Of a stretch of DNA of 64,000 nucleotides, positions 47,583-56,915 are shown one piece after another. The notes under the pieces were generated by a model that saw only the letters and a list, made by a program, of their open reading frames with translations, did not search any database and was not told the DNA's origin. The position numbers and the translations under genes were made by a program. Position 1 is the stretch's first letter; every line of letters begins with the position of its first letter. This DNA is from Crocosphaera sp. (GTDB taxonomy: Bacteria > Cyanobacteriota > Cyanobacteriia > Cyanobacteriales > Microcystaceae): NCBI RefSeq assembly GCF_030064895.1, contig NZ_JASJEB010000001.1, positions 62,001 to 126,000 on the forward strand, given 5' to 3'.

Positions 47583-49406
47583 TAAGTCAGCATAAGTAAA
47601 CTTACCAAACTTTTCTTTAATTGGATTATCTTCTATTTTTAATAACGCATAAACAGCTTTAGTAGCCCATTCTGGATTAAGAATAATCGTATTATATAAA
47701 AGAGAGGCTTCATCATCCTGAAAATGTAGAATAACCCCTAATTCATGGAAGAACTGCGAGAGTCTTAATCTACTATCAGTTATGGTACTATTCTTTTCAT
47801 TATCATCAAAAGAAATTGAGTAGGTATATTCATGGCTATCACAAATTTCTAGATATTCTTGTAAACTAATATAATCACGATAATCTTGTTCAATAGCTTG
47901 ACGAACATTAGCCCAAGATTTAGGAAGCTTGATACCAACTTGAGGTAATTGATTGATATGAAGTTTGACGGTTTCGATGATTTGTTCTAAACCTCTATTA
48001 TCAGCTAAGTTAGTCGTTAAAATATCTTTAACCATAGGATAGAAATCATCAAGAATTTGAGATTCTCCTTTAATTTCAACTGGGTAATTATTGTTTTCAT
48101 TTTTAATAATTAATAAAGGACTATTATCACCTAGAAGTTGAATAAGATGTAGCCAATAATCTAGATGTGGATGCTCTTTTCTACTATCAGAAACTAAAAC
48201 ATAAAGAGAGCGTTTAGTTAGAAAAAATTTATGAGTTTGATGCCAGATTTCTTCTCCACCAAAATCCCAAATATTAACCTTCAATTCTTGGTTATTAGAA
48301 CAGGGTAAGGGAAAAGTCTTAATTTGAATTCCGTGGGTAGGTTCTTCAGTTTGAGGAACTTTATAATTAGGGTTTAATATCTTATTCATTAAGCTAGTTT
48401 TACCCGATCCCGCTTCCCCAACTATGAGTAGCTTGGCTTCATAAATAGTGTCATATCCTTCAAGTTTAAGCTGACTTACATAATTGCGAAGAGTCTTAAG
48501 TTCTTGTACAGCCATTTCAGGAGGAAAATTCTTTAGTTGATTTCCACGTAAGTTCAGTTGTTTAAGACAAGGCAATTCGATAACTTTCGTGGGTAGATTT
48601 TTTAGTTTATTATTATAAATTCCTATCTCTATAAGAGAGGATAAATTTCCAATCTCAGAAGGTAAATTGCTTAGTTGATTATTATCAAGATATAGAGTTT
48701 TTAGAGAGGATAAATTTCCAATCTCAGAAGGCAAATTACTTAGTTGATTATTATCAAGATATAGAGTTTTTAGAGAGGATAAATTTCCAATCTCAGAAGG
48801 TAAGGTTTTTAGTCGATTATTATCAAGATATAGAGTTTTTAGAGAGGATAAATTTCCAATCTCAGAAGGTAAGGTTTTTAGTCGATTATCACTCAAATGA
48901 ATAAGTTCTAGATGGATTAATTTTCTTATTTCTCTAGGCAAATCACTGAGTATGTTTTCATGAAGATAAAGTTTCTTGAGAGAAGATAATCGACCAATCT
49001 CAGGAGATAATACACTAAGTTGATTACAAGAAATTGAAAGTTCTTGAAGAGAAGTTAATGAAAATATTTCAATAGGTAAACAATTAAGTTTGTTACCTCT
49101 AAGGTAGAGTGTTTTTAGAGAAAATAATTGACCAATTGAAGAAGGTAATTGAGTTAGTCGATTATGTTTAAGCGATAATTTTTCAAGTTTTTTTAAATTG
49201 CTAATTTCGGAAGGTAAAGTTGTTAGCCTATTACCTATATAGTCACCAGATTTTTTATCCCATTTTCCAAGAATTAACTTTTTAAGATTAATCAATTTCC
49301 CAATCTCAGAAGGTAATTGAGTTAATTCATTTCCAGATAAGTCAAGCTCTTCCCAGTCTTCATCTGCTGCTTGATCGATAATTTTGAGTAGTTCGTCATT
49401 AGTCAT
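47580..49406 (-). pseudogene. LRR-Roc-COR protein, N-terminal part
   Basis: 608 aa. About a dozen 23-residue leucine-rich repeats (PSEIGNLSSLKTLYLDNNQL type, residues about 20-310) precede a Roc GTPase: P-loop GEAGSGKTS near residue 332 and DFGGEE near 381, then LVSDSRKEHPHLDYWL. COR begins (AVYALLKIEDNPIKEKFGKFTYADL) and stops at TAG, which is contributed by a MITE. Several LRR units are near-identical at the DNA level (69-bp period). This is the LRRK2-like bacterial Roco architecture. With the element removed, the frame continues into the C-terminal part. Confidence 0.9.
48641..48890. repeat. Near-identical 69-bp LRR-coding tandem repeats
   Basis: Units starting ATAAATTTCC recur at 48641, 48710, 48779 and 48848, exactly 69 bp (23 codons) apart and nearly identical. 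They are recent in-frame duplications of one leucine-rich repeat, so copy number may vary between strains. Confidence 0.8.
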
Positions 49407-49653
49407 ACTGCTAGACCTTGAAAATTTTTAAAATATGGGAGTTTCGCATTGACAGAAAATCAGCGATATGAGGTCAGTGTAAAAAGTATCAAGAGATACA
49501 CAATTCTGGATCACACTGGTTTTCGGATGCAAAATTTAGTGAATGAAGTAATTTACGCTCTCACCGTTAAGCTAAGCTGTAGCCGAAGTCGTCTTTTTGC
49601 ATTTAAGATAGACAAAATAGCAACTACTTTATAAAAACCTAAGTATAACCACT

Positions 49654-51225
49654 ATGGCATCATCCTATTTTAAAAGTGCGCCCCTTGGCATCATTAATTC
49701 TAATCTTATCTCTACTGTGGTTTCTGTTGGGCTTCATGGACTAGCTTTATTTTTACTGCTTCCCTATGCTACTAATTTACCCAAATCTGAACCAGAAGTA
49801 TCAGAATCAGGACCGATTAATGTTCCCCTAATTGAATTAAACCCGAACGAACAAAATCGCCTCCCTGATCAAAACGCAGGTTTATCAACCATGCCAGAGT
49901 TTCCTAATTCTAGTTTAGGGGATCTACCTATGCTCGATTCTCCCTCTTTAGGATCTTCTTTACCCAACAATTTTAATAATTTACCCGCACCTCCGGCTTT
50001 ACCCCCTTTACCTCCTCTTAATTCTCAAAATAACTATAATAGAATTCCTATTGCTCTGCCTCCACGACGTTCTTTTACCCCTCCTCCTGCACCTATTTCT
50101 CGGATTCCTTTACCTCCTCCTTCCCTACAAACCCCAACCCCAAAAACTCCCCCAGTTCCTAACATAGAGAATACGGAAACCCTTGATCCACGTCAAAATA
50201 TTGATTTTGGCGATGCAACTCCCCCTAAACCTAATAATCCACTGTTTCAACCAGATCGCCCTAATACACAAAATCCTGTAGCTACTAACCCTCGATTACC
50301 CGTTCAGCCTAATAACCCTCCCATATCCCGTAATTCCAATAACACCACGGACCGACAGGAACAAATTATTAAGAATCTTTTACAAGATACTTTAAGAGGA
50401 GCGGAGAATTTAACCTACAATGCTCAAGGAACCACCAGACAAGAAGCGAGACGCAGGGATCTCGAATGGATGCAGCAAACCGGAGTTACTTTAAAAAATC
50501 AAACGATGAATATTAAAGGAACCTATCCAAAAGCTGCTTGTAACCTGAAATTAGAAGGAACTGCCATTTACAATGTTGCTGTTAATAGTAATGGACAATT
50601 AGAAAAACCTCCTTTTATGACTCAAAGTTCAGGTTATGGCCTTTTGAATAATCAGGGATTACAACAAGTACGCGCCCTCAGTTTTACTCAACCAACAAGA
50701 GTTAGAGTATCCTTCAAATACGACCCCAAAATCTGTGGAACTGGTGTTGTTGAAAGGGAAAGAAACCCTCAACCTCAACCCCAACCTACAACTTCTCCAA
50801 CGGAAAATAAGACCCCTCAACCTCAACCTCAACCCACAACTTCTCCAACAGAAAATAAAACTCCTCAACCTCAACCTCAACCTCAACCCACAACTTCTCC
50901 AACAGAAAATAAAACTCCTCAACCTCAACCTCAACCTCAACCCACGACTTCTCCAACAGAAAATAAAACCCCTCAACCTCAACCTCAACCCACAACTTCT
51001 CCAACAGAAAATAAAACCCCTCAACCTCAACCTCAACCCACAACTTCTCCAACGGAAAATAAAACCCCTCAACCTCAACCTCAACCCACAACTTCTCCAA
51101 CAGAAAATAAAACTCCTCAACCTAAAAATCCATCTAATACCCCAGCAGAAAGCAACCCTAACGCCAATTCTCCTTCAACTCCTAAATTAGATGGGGCAGT
51201 TGCACCACCTGCTGGTAGAAAGTAG
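49654..51225 (+). CDS. Proline-rich TonB-like protein
   Basis: 523 aa. An N-terminal membrane segment (about residues 18-38, VVSVGLHGLALFLLLPYA) is followed by a long proline-rich periplasmic region, and residues about 285-355 (CNLKLEGTAIYNVAVNSNGQ..., VRVSFKYDPKICG) look like a TonB/TolA C-terminal domain. The tail has seven PQPQPQPTTSPTENKT repeats (15-17 residues; DNA 50760-51120). The layout suggests energy transfer across the envelope; no ExbBD neighbour is present. The tail repeats would be length-variable. Confidence 0.65.
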   Translation: MASSYFKSAPLGIINSNLISTVVSVGLHGLALFLLLPYATNLPKSEPEVSESGPINVPLIELNPNEQNRLPDQNAGLSTMPEFPNSSLGDLPMLDSPSLGSSLPNNFNNLPAPPALPPLPPLNSQNNYNRIPIALPPRRSFTPPPAPISRIPLPPPSLQTPTPKTPPVPNIENTETLDPRQNIDFGDATPPKPNNPLFQPDRPNTQNPVATNPRLPVQPNNPPISRNSNNTTDRQEQIIKNLLQDTLRGAENLTYNAQGTTRQEARRRDLEWMQQTGVTLKNQTMNIKGTYPKAACNLKLEGTAIYNVAVNSNGQLEKPPFMTQSSGYGLLNNQGLQQVRALSFTQPTRVRVSFKYDPKICGTGVVERERNPQPQPQPTTSPTENKTPQPQPQPTTSPTENKTPQPQPQPQPTTSPTENKTPQPQPQPQPTTSPTENKTPQPQPQPTTSPTENKTPQPQPQPTTSPTENKTPQPQPQPTTSPTENKTPQPKNPSNTPAESNPNANSPSTPKLDGAVAPPAGRK

Positions 51226-51280
51226 ACCAAGAAGTGTGGGGAGTGTGGGAAGCAAAGAATAATAATATTTTGCTCCCCTA

Positions 51281-51350
51281 TCTCCCAGTCTCCCAGTCTC
51301 CCAGTCTCCCAGTCTCCCAGTCTCCCAGTCTCCCCCTCTCCCCCTCTCCC
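51281..51350. repeat. Octamer tandem repeat
   Basis: TCTCCCAG is repeated about six times followed by CCCCCTCT units. It sits between two convergent genes. A typical cyanobacterial short tandem repeat. Confidence 0.7.
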
Positions 51351-51370
51351 CAGACAAAATTTTAGGAAGA

Positions 51371-52054
51371 CTAGGGACGTTGTTTCTTGCCCTCAGATAG
51401 TTGTTTCCCGGAATTATTAGTTTGACGTTGAGCAGAATGATTATAGAGTTGTTGGCGGCCATTGCGAACCACTCCTAACATTTCACCTAATTCCTGTTCT
51501 AGACGGGTGAGAACTGCATCTGCGTATTCGTCAGCACCTTCTTGAATTTGTTGTGCTTCGCGGACACTTTTATGATAAAGCTGTTCTATCTCTCCATTGG
51601 ACATCTGTCGTTGTTGCTCAATTTCAGCCATGGTTTGAGCTTGGATAGCTTCACATTCGCTTTGTACTTGTTGGCGAATTTGATTGGCCTCATGTTGCGC
51701 TTGTTGAATAATTCCTGATTCGTCTAAAATTTCTGCTGCTTCTTGTTGCGCTTGTTGGATAATACGTTGTGCATAAGCTTCTGCATTGGCCATAATTTCT
51801 TGTTTTTGTTGAAGAACCTGTAATGCTTTTGTTATGGCCTCAGGAATCTTAGTCCCAATGAATTCTAGTTGTTCTAATACTTTATCCTCATCGATAATTG
51901 TCCATCTTGAAACTGGAATATGGAAACTCTCATAAATGACCTCCTGGAGGCGAGACAATTCTTGTTGAATGTCAAAATCAGCCTCTCTAGAAGAACTGGT
52001 GTTGTTATGTTGAGGATTTATAGAAGTGTTTGGGGAAGAATTGCGACGTGCCAT
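51371..52054 (-). CDS. Coiled-coil protein, DivIVA/Cdv3-like
   Basis: 227 aa. An N-terminal low-complexity part is followed by DFDIQQELSRLQEVIYESFHIP and a long Q/E/A-rich coiled coil (residues about 80-200; AQRIIQQAQQEAAEILDESG, IIQQAQHEANQIRQQVQSEC). The general composition resembles cyanobacterial DivIVA-like cell-division proteins such as Cdv3, but I do not claim identity; ATP synthase b-like annotations are probably only coiled-coil similarity. Alone, divergent from a small gene. Confidence 0.55.
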   Translation of the reverse strand: MARRNSSPNTSINPQHNNTSSSREADFDIQQELSRLQEVIYESFHIPVSRWTIIDEDKVLEQLEFIGTKIPEAITKALQVLQQKQEIMANAEAYAQRIIQQAQQEAAEILDESGIIQQAQHEANQIRQQVQSECEAIQAQTMAEIEQQRQMSNGEIEQLYHKSVREAQQIQEGADEYADAVLTRLEQELGEMLGVVRNGRQQLYNHSAQRQTNNSGKQLSEGKKQRP

Positions 52055-52175
52055 AAGTAAGAATTAATATATTATCTTTATGATAAGAGTTTATCAACAA
52101 CTATTGGTAAAATTCAGATTTATCCAAGCGAATTAGTTGTTATTCCTATTCTGTTGAACAAAAAAAGGAAAATCC

Positions 52176-52364
52176 ATGAATAATCAAAATCAAAATCAGT
52201 GTTCTCATTTAACAACAATGGGACTTAGTGTCGCAACCCTTCCTGTCTTGGTAGGGTTAATGATGATGAAAACCGTTGGCCAAGATTTGTTAGAGTGGGG
52301 GCAAGAAAGTGAAGAAATATTTAGAGGCGATCGCTTACCTCTGCTGAATTTTCCCCACGATTAA
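52176..52364 (+). CDS. Small hypothetical protein
   Basis: 62 aa. One hydrophobic stretch (LSVATLPVLVGLMMM, residues about 17-32). An AAAAAAGGAAAATCC ribosome binding site is placed 8 nt before the ATG, which supports translation. No family recognised. Confidence 0.5.
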   Translation: MNNQNQNQCSHLTTMGLSVATLPVLVGLMMMKTVGQDLLEWGQESEEIFRGDRLPLLNFPHD

Positions 52365-52670
52365 TCAAAGTTGGTAAGGTGTTAATTTTTGCTTAAAGGG
52401 TTGTTTAACTAGGACATGATAATTTGTGCCAGATTTTTGGGAAGACTATTAATGTTAGGGCGATCACTGGAAGCGTGTAATACTAGGCACAATAGAGCCA
52501 AAGTGTTAGCCAATCAAGCGGTAGGCTAGATCAAGAAGAAACTAGGTAGTCCCAAAATTCAGGCTATATTCTCTTCTCTCAGGTATTGATCTACTGAATC
52601 TAGGAAATAGTCTACCTGGTTTCTGAACCTGCACCCAATAACTTATTTAATCTGATTAAAACACCTTATT
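52365..52670. other. Intergenic region without recognised feature
   Basis: About 300 bp with mixed composition (a GGGCGATCACTGG segment, several short palindromes). I see no ORF, tRNA or terminator. It must hold the promoter of the MinD-like operon. Confidence 0.4.
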
Positions 52671-53447
52671 ATGACCCAAATTGTTTCTATCCATTCTTAT
52701 CGCGGTGGAACAGGAAAATCTAATATGACGGCTAACCTAGCTACCACCATGGCCATGTTAGGTAAGCGTGTGGGTATTGTTGATACCGATATCCAATCTC
52801 CAGGAATTCACATTCTTTTTCGCCTAGATGAAACAAAAATTAACAAGACTCTCAATGATTATCTTTGGGATGATGATTGCTCGGCAGAACAAATTGCTTA
52901 TGATGTCAGTTATGTCCTAGATCACCCCAGTGGGGTTGCGGCTAACCCTAACGGGAAAATCTTTTTGATTCCTTCGAGTATGAAAAGTGAAGATATTGCC
53001 ACTATTCTTAGCGAAGGGTACGACGTAGAGTTGCTGCAACAAGGGTTTTATGAGGTGGGAGATACCTTAGAGTTAGATTATCTCTTTGTGGATACTCACC
53101 CGGGTTTAAACGAGGAAACCTTACTTTCTATTGGTTTATCTAGTGCCTTGGTGATTATTTTACGACCAGACCAACAAGACTATTTAGGAACGGCGGTTAT
53201 TGTCGAGGTGGCCAGGGAATTAGAAGTGCCGAAAATGTTATTAGTGGTGAATAAAGTTTTACCTGACATCGATTTTGGTGTTTTGAAAGATAAGGTTCAT
53301 GAAACCTATCAATTGCCTGTAGTAGGTATTTTACCCTTATCTACGGAGATGTTACGGTTAGGAAGTCAAGGTTTGTTTTGTTTACAACATCCGGACCATC
53401 CATTAACAAAGGAAGTGCAACGCATTGCTTCCAATATTCAAGGTTAA
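52671..53447 (+). CDS. MinD/ParA-like ATPase with altered signature lysine
   Basis: 258 aa. The deviant Walker A is SYRGGTGKSN (residues 9-18), where the signature Lys of ParA/MinD proteins is Arg11. DTDIQSPG is the switch and DTHPGLNE the Walker B-like box. It does not have the C-terminal amphipathic helix of MinD as far as I see. It is first in an operon with the small protein (17 nt gap) and the polyferredoxin gene. It may load or position the membrane partner. Confidence 0.8.
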   Translation: MTQIVSIHSYRGGTGKSNMTANLATTMAMLGKRVGIVDTDIQSPGIHILFRLDETKINKTLNDYLWDDDCSAEQIAYDVSYVLDHPSGVAANPNGKIFLIPSSMKSEDIATILSEGYDVELLQQGFYEVGDTLELDYLFVDTHPGLNEETLLSIGLSSALVIILRPDQQDYLGTAVIVEVARELEVPKMLLVVNKVLPDIDFGVLKDKVHETYQLPVVGILPLSTEMLRLGSQGLFCLQHPDHPLTKEVQRIASNIQG

Positions 53448-53464
53448 TTCTAGAGGACATTATT

Positions 53465-53806
53465 ATGGCTAAATTTTCAAAAGATAAGTCCTCTGGTTCC
53501 TCTGGTTTATCTTTGCGTGAGTTGCAAAAGTTGCCGAAAGAAGAACAGCATTTAATTAATTGGATTCGTCGGCAAAAGCAACCCAGTTTACTCGATATTG
53601 CGATCCATCTTTGTCAAGATGAAGAAACGGCCTTGAACGCCTTGCAACCTTTATTAGAAAAGGGATTTGTCGAAGAAACTATTGTGGAAGAAGAACGCCA
53701 TTATCGCGTTACTTATCCCCCGAAAAAAGGCAAATCTCTGTTTAAAAAGTTGGCCGACAAAAAAAAGGCTAAACAAGCATCTTCAGAAAGCTCAACAGAT
53801 TCATAA
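53465..53806 (+). CDS. Small winged-helix-like basic protein
   Basis: 113 aa from the ATG at 53465 (AGAGGACAT upstream); an earlier start at 53378 would overlap the ATPase gene. The middle (LRELQKLPKEEQHLINWIRR, LDIAIHLCQDEETALNALQP, LLEKGFVEETIVEEERHYRV) looks like a winged helix, and the C-terminal tail is lysine- and serine-rich. It is between the MinD-like and polyferredoxin genes (17 and 28 nt gaps). Confidence 0.7.
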   Translation: MAKFSKDKSSGSSGLSLRELQKLPKEEQHLINWIRRQKQPSLLDIAIHLCQDEETALNALQPLLEKGFVEETIVEEERHYRVTYPPKKGKSLFKKLADKKKAKQASSESSTDS

Positions 53807-53834
53807 TTTAGTATTTCATTTTTTTTAAAATCCC

Positions 53835-56729
53835 ATGTTAGCTAATATTCCCGAAAAAGTAATGCACCGGGTAAGATTTGTCTTAGCTTGTTGCTGGCTA
53901 ATTCTCATTTTTTCCCTCTTTTATGATCCTATTTCTCCTTGGTTAACCAATTTTGATACAAGTTGGAGTCCGTTTCAATTAAGTCCTGATATTAATAATA
54001 TTGATAGTTGTATTAAGGTTCAAGGGGTTTGTTTACAAGAAGAACCTTATGGTTTAGGAGCTTCTTTTTTTTGGGGTTTAATTGTTCCTAGTGGCGTGTT
54101 TATGTTGTTAATTTTTGGTCATGAATTTTGGCGGAGAATTTGTCCATTGGGCTTTATGTCCCAAACATTTCGCTTTTTAGGAAAGCAGCGACAAAAAAAA
54201 CGGGTTGATAAAAAAACAGGAAAAACTCATTATGAGTTAGTCAAAATTAAAAGTAATTCTTGGTTAGGTAAAAATTATTTAAAATTGCAAATAGGGTTAC
54301 TTTATGTTGGGGTTTGTGGTCGTCTTTTATTTTATGATTCCCATCGTATTATTTTAGGATCTTTCCTCTTATTTACTATTGCTTCTGCTATTTTAGTGGG
54401 CTATCTTTATGCAGGGAAAACTTGGTGTCAATATTTTTGTCCCATGGCCCCGGTGCAAGCGTTTTATGGAGAACCAAGAGGACTTTTAAATAGTGTTGCT
54501 CACGAAGGACAAAAAACTTTAATTACACAATCAATGTGTCGTCGTACTAATGCTGATGGGACGGAAAATAGTGCTTGTGTTGCTTGTAATAGTCCTTGTG
54601 TTGATATCGATGCTGAACGGTCTTATTGGGATGCTATGAAAAAGCCTGACTACAAGTTATTGTACTATAGTTATGCTGGTTTAGTGGTCGGTTTTTTCCT
54701 ATATTACTATCTTTATTCAGGAAGTTGGGCTTATCTTTTGTCTGGGGCTTGGACTCATCAGGAAAATCAGTTAGAGTTATTATTTTCTCCAGGATTTTAT
54801 ATTTTTAATACGGCTATTCCTATTCCTCGATTAATTGCAGCACCTTTAACAGTTGCTGTTTCTATGACTTTGAGTTATTTTTTGGGAATACAATTAGAAA
54901 AAATTTATAAAAGCTATCAGTTAAAGCGTAATCCGGCACTGAATAATCAACAAATACAGCACCATATTTTCACGTTAACTACCTTTTGGGTGTTCAATTT
55001 TTTCTTTATTTTTGCAGGACGTTCTTATATTTATAAGTTTCCTATCCAAGTTCAATATTTGTTTAATTTGGGGTTAGTATTGACGAGTAGTTTATGGTTG
55101 TATCGTACTTGGTCAAGAAGTTCTGAACGTTATTCTCGGGAAAGTTTAGCTAACCGATTAAGGAAACAGTTAACTCGTTTACAAGTTGATGTTTCTCGCT
55201 TCTTGGAAGGTCGTTCTTTGGACTTATTAAGTGCAGACGAAGTTTATGTTTTAGCTAAAATTATTCCTGGTTTTACTGGTGATAAACGTCTGGAAGCCTA
55301 TAAAGGAATTTTACGAGATTCATTGGAAGAAGGCTATGTCAACTCTGCCAGTAGTTTAGAAGTATTGCAACAAATGCGGGGAGAATTAGGAATTAGTGAG
55401 CAAGAACACTTGACTATTTTAACCGAATTAGGGGTAGAAGATCCCGATTTATTAGATCCTACTCAACAACGTTCTCGTGAAAATCAATTGCGTTTACAAA
55501 GTTTCCGTCAACGCATTCGGGGGATGGTTGGTAGTAAACGGAGACGGGGTGCAAAAGGGTTGGGAAGAGAATTATTAAAGGTAGTTAAAAAAGAAAAAGC
55601 GATCAGTGATGTTTTAGATAAGGAAGGGGGAAGCGTTGAATCTTTATCACGGGAATATGGGATAACTTTAGAAGAAGAAAAGCAAATTATTGCTAATCTA
55701 GACGAAGATTCTCAACTAAAACGTCGTAGTCAACTTCTCTTACAACAATTACAAGATTTGTATGATATTGAACTCGCTTTATTGTATCCTCCTGACGTTT
55801 TAAACATACCCCATTTACGGAAAGGTTTAGAAATTTTACGCAATACTGTTGCTCAAAAACAGCAAGTTATTGCTAAGGGTGTACTGACAATCTTGGAACA
55901 ATGGGACTCGGGAACAGAACAAACTCGTTTAGCATTAGCTTTGGCAACATTAACCCCCAATGTGTTACCTAGTCTCTTAGAAAATAATGAGCAAAAATGG
56001 TCTGAAAGATTAAGTGATGTTTACTTATCTCGTCTGCAACAACAGTTAAAATTAGCCGAATCAATTCCTCCTAAAGTTTCTACAAATTTAATGATCGCTT
56101 ATTTAGAAACTTTACTATCAGAACCGGACTCTTTAACCAAAACTGTCAGTCTTTATCTCTTAAATAAACTAGACAAAGAACGGGGTAAACAACAAGCGCG
56201 TCAACTATTAGATTCTTATTTGATGTTGAATCCTTCTTTAAAAGAAACTGCACAACAAATTATTAATGATACAGGAGAACAAGATAGTAAGGTTATTACT
56301 CCTTTGGAAAGACTTTTATATCTATCGAGCTGTGATTTATTAAAGGGTTTAAAAGCAGAAAGTTTGATGGAATTATCTTATCAAGTTCCTATTAAAGAGT
56401 ATAATCAATCGGAAATACTTTGGGAACAAGGAGACATTACTAAAGACTTATTTTTACTGTTAGATGGAAAAGTTGAACGTCAACAAATAGAAGAAGATGA
56501 AACAGTAATTGTTGATGAAGTTGAACCTGTAAATTTCTTGAATAAGTTAGAGATTTTGGGTAATTTAGAAGCAGTTACAACGGTTATGATTGCTTCTTCT
56601 AAAGCTTGTTTTTTGGTCATTGAAGGAACCATTCTTGATGAATTGATTGAACAAGACAAACGGTTTGCTCGTACCGTTATTGAAGAAGAAAGTCGTCAAC
56701 TACAACAGTTACAACAGTTAGCAAATTAG
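53835..56729 (+). CDS. Membrane polyferredoxin with C-terminal cyclic-nucleotide-binding-like domain
   Basis: 964 aa. The N-terminal half has about six membrane segments with ICPLGFMSQ and WCQYFCPMAPVQAF motifs as in NapH/NosR/CcoG proteins, then a 4Fe-4S cluster CRRTN...CVACNSPCVD. The central part is helical, with LSREYGITLEEEK-like DNA-binding-like segments. The C-terminal about 110 residues (YNQSEILWEQGDITKDLFLL) are a CRP-type cyclic-nucleotide-binding fold. It combines electron transfer, a helical middle and a nucleotide sensor; the role is unknown. It is the last of a three-gene operon and is followed by a terminator-like palindrome. Confidence 0.8.
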   Translation: MLANIPEKVMHRVRFVLACCWLILIFSLFYDPISPWLTNFDTSWSPFQLSPDINNIDSCIKVQGVCLQEEPYGLGASFFWGLIVPSGVFMLLIFGHEFWRRICPLGFMSQTFRFLGKQRQKKRVDKKTGKTHYELVKIKSNSWLGKNYLKLQIGLLYVGVCGRLLFYDSHRIILGSFLLFTIASAILVGYLYAGKTWCQYFCPMAPVQAFYGEPRGLLNSVAHEGQKTLITQSMCRRTNADGTENSACVACNSPCVDIDAERSYWDAMKKPDYKLLYYSYAGLVVGFFLYYYLYSGSWAYLLSGAWTHQENQLELLFSPGFYIFNTAIPIPRLIAAPLTVAVSMTLSYFLGIQLEKIYKSYQLKRNPALNNQQIQHHIFTLTTFWVFNFFFIFAGRSYIYKFPIQVQYLFNLGLVLTSSLWLYRTWSRSSERYSRESLANRLRKQLTRLQVDVSRFLEGRSLDLLSADEVYVLAKIIPGFTGDKRLEAYKGILRDSLEEGYVNSASSLEVLQQMRGELGISEQEHLTILTELGVEDPDLLDPTQQRSRENQLRLQSFRQRIRGMVGSKRRRGAKGLGRELLKVVKKEKAISDVLDKEGGSVESLSREYGITLEEEKQIIANLDEDSQLKRRSQLLLQQLQDLYDIELALLYPPDVLNIPHLRKGLEILRNTVAQKQQVIAKGVLTILEQWDSGTEQTRLALALATLTPNVLPSLLENNEQKWSERLSDVYLSRLQQQLKLAESIPPKVSTNLMIAYLETLLSEPDSLTKTVSLYLLNKLDKERGKQQARQLLDSYLMLNPSLKETAQQIINDTGEQDSKVITPLERLLYLSSCDLLKGLKAESLMELSYQVPIKEYNQSEILWEQGDITKDLFLLLDGKVERQQIEEDETVIVDEVEPVNFLNKLEILGNLEAVTTVMIASSKACFLVIEGTILDELIEQDKRFARTVIEEESRQLQQLQQLAN

Positions 56730-56740
56730 AAGTTTGTAGA

Positions 56741-56766
56741 GGCTTAATATTATTAAGCCCTTTTTG
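56741..56766 (+). terminator. Terminator-like palindrome after the polyferredoxin gene
   Basis: GGCTTAATA pairs with TATTAAGCC and is followed by CTTTTTG. It belongs to the palindrome family at 30475 and 39117 and here works as an intrinsic terminator. Confidence 0.7.
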
Positions 56767-56844
56767 TAACAATTATTCTTATTAAAAAATATATTGTATT
56801 CAGTCCCATTATAAAAGTATGGTACTGTAGAAGTGTAATGAACA

Positions 56845-56889
56845 GTAACACAGATATCCTATCTGTTACAAGCTAGAAGCTTGTGCTAC
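56845..56889. repeat. Double-hairpin repeat
   Basis: GTAACACAGATA-TCC-TATCTGTTAC is the first hairpin (56845-56868) and ACAAGCT-AGA-AGCTTGT (56868-56884) is the second. The same layout with different stem bases occurs at 41645-41688. It lies 27 bp before the next ATG. Confidence 0.65.
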
Positions 56890-56915
56890 AATTATCACTA
56901 ATTATTGATGGTTGC

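Noticed and set aside
49449-49634. 61-aa open frame before the TonB-like gene
   Set aside because: It lacks a good start and family-like features and lies in the promoter region of 49654.
50659-51190. Several antisense and shifted frames over the TonB-like tail
   Set aside because: They only mirror the repeated proline codons and give low-complexity leucine or arginine stretches.
51281-51350. Possible CRISPR or satellite origin
   Set aside because: Simple octamer repetition without spacers.
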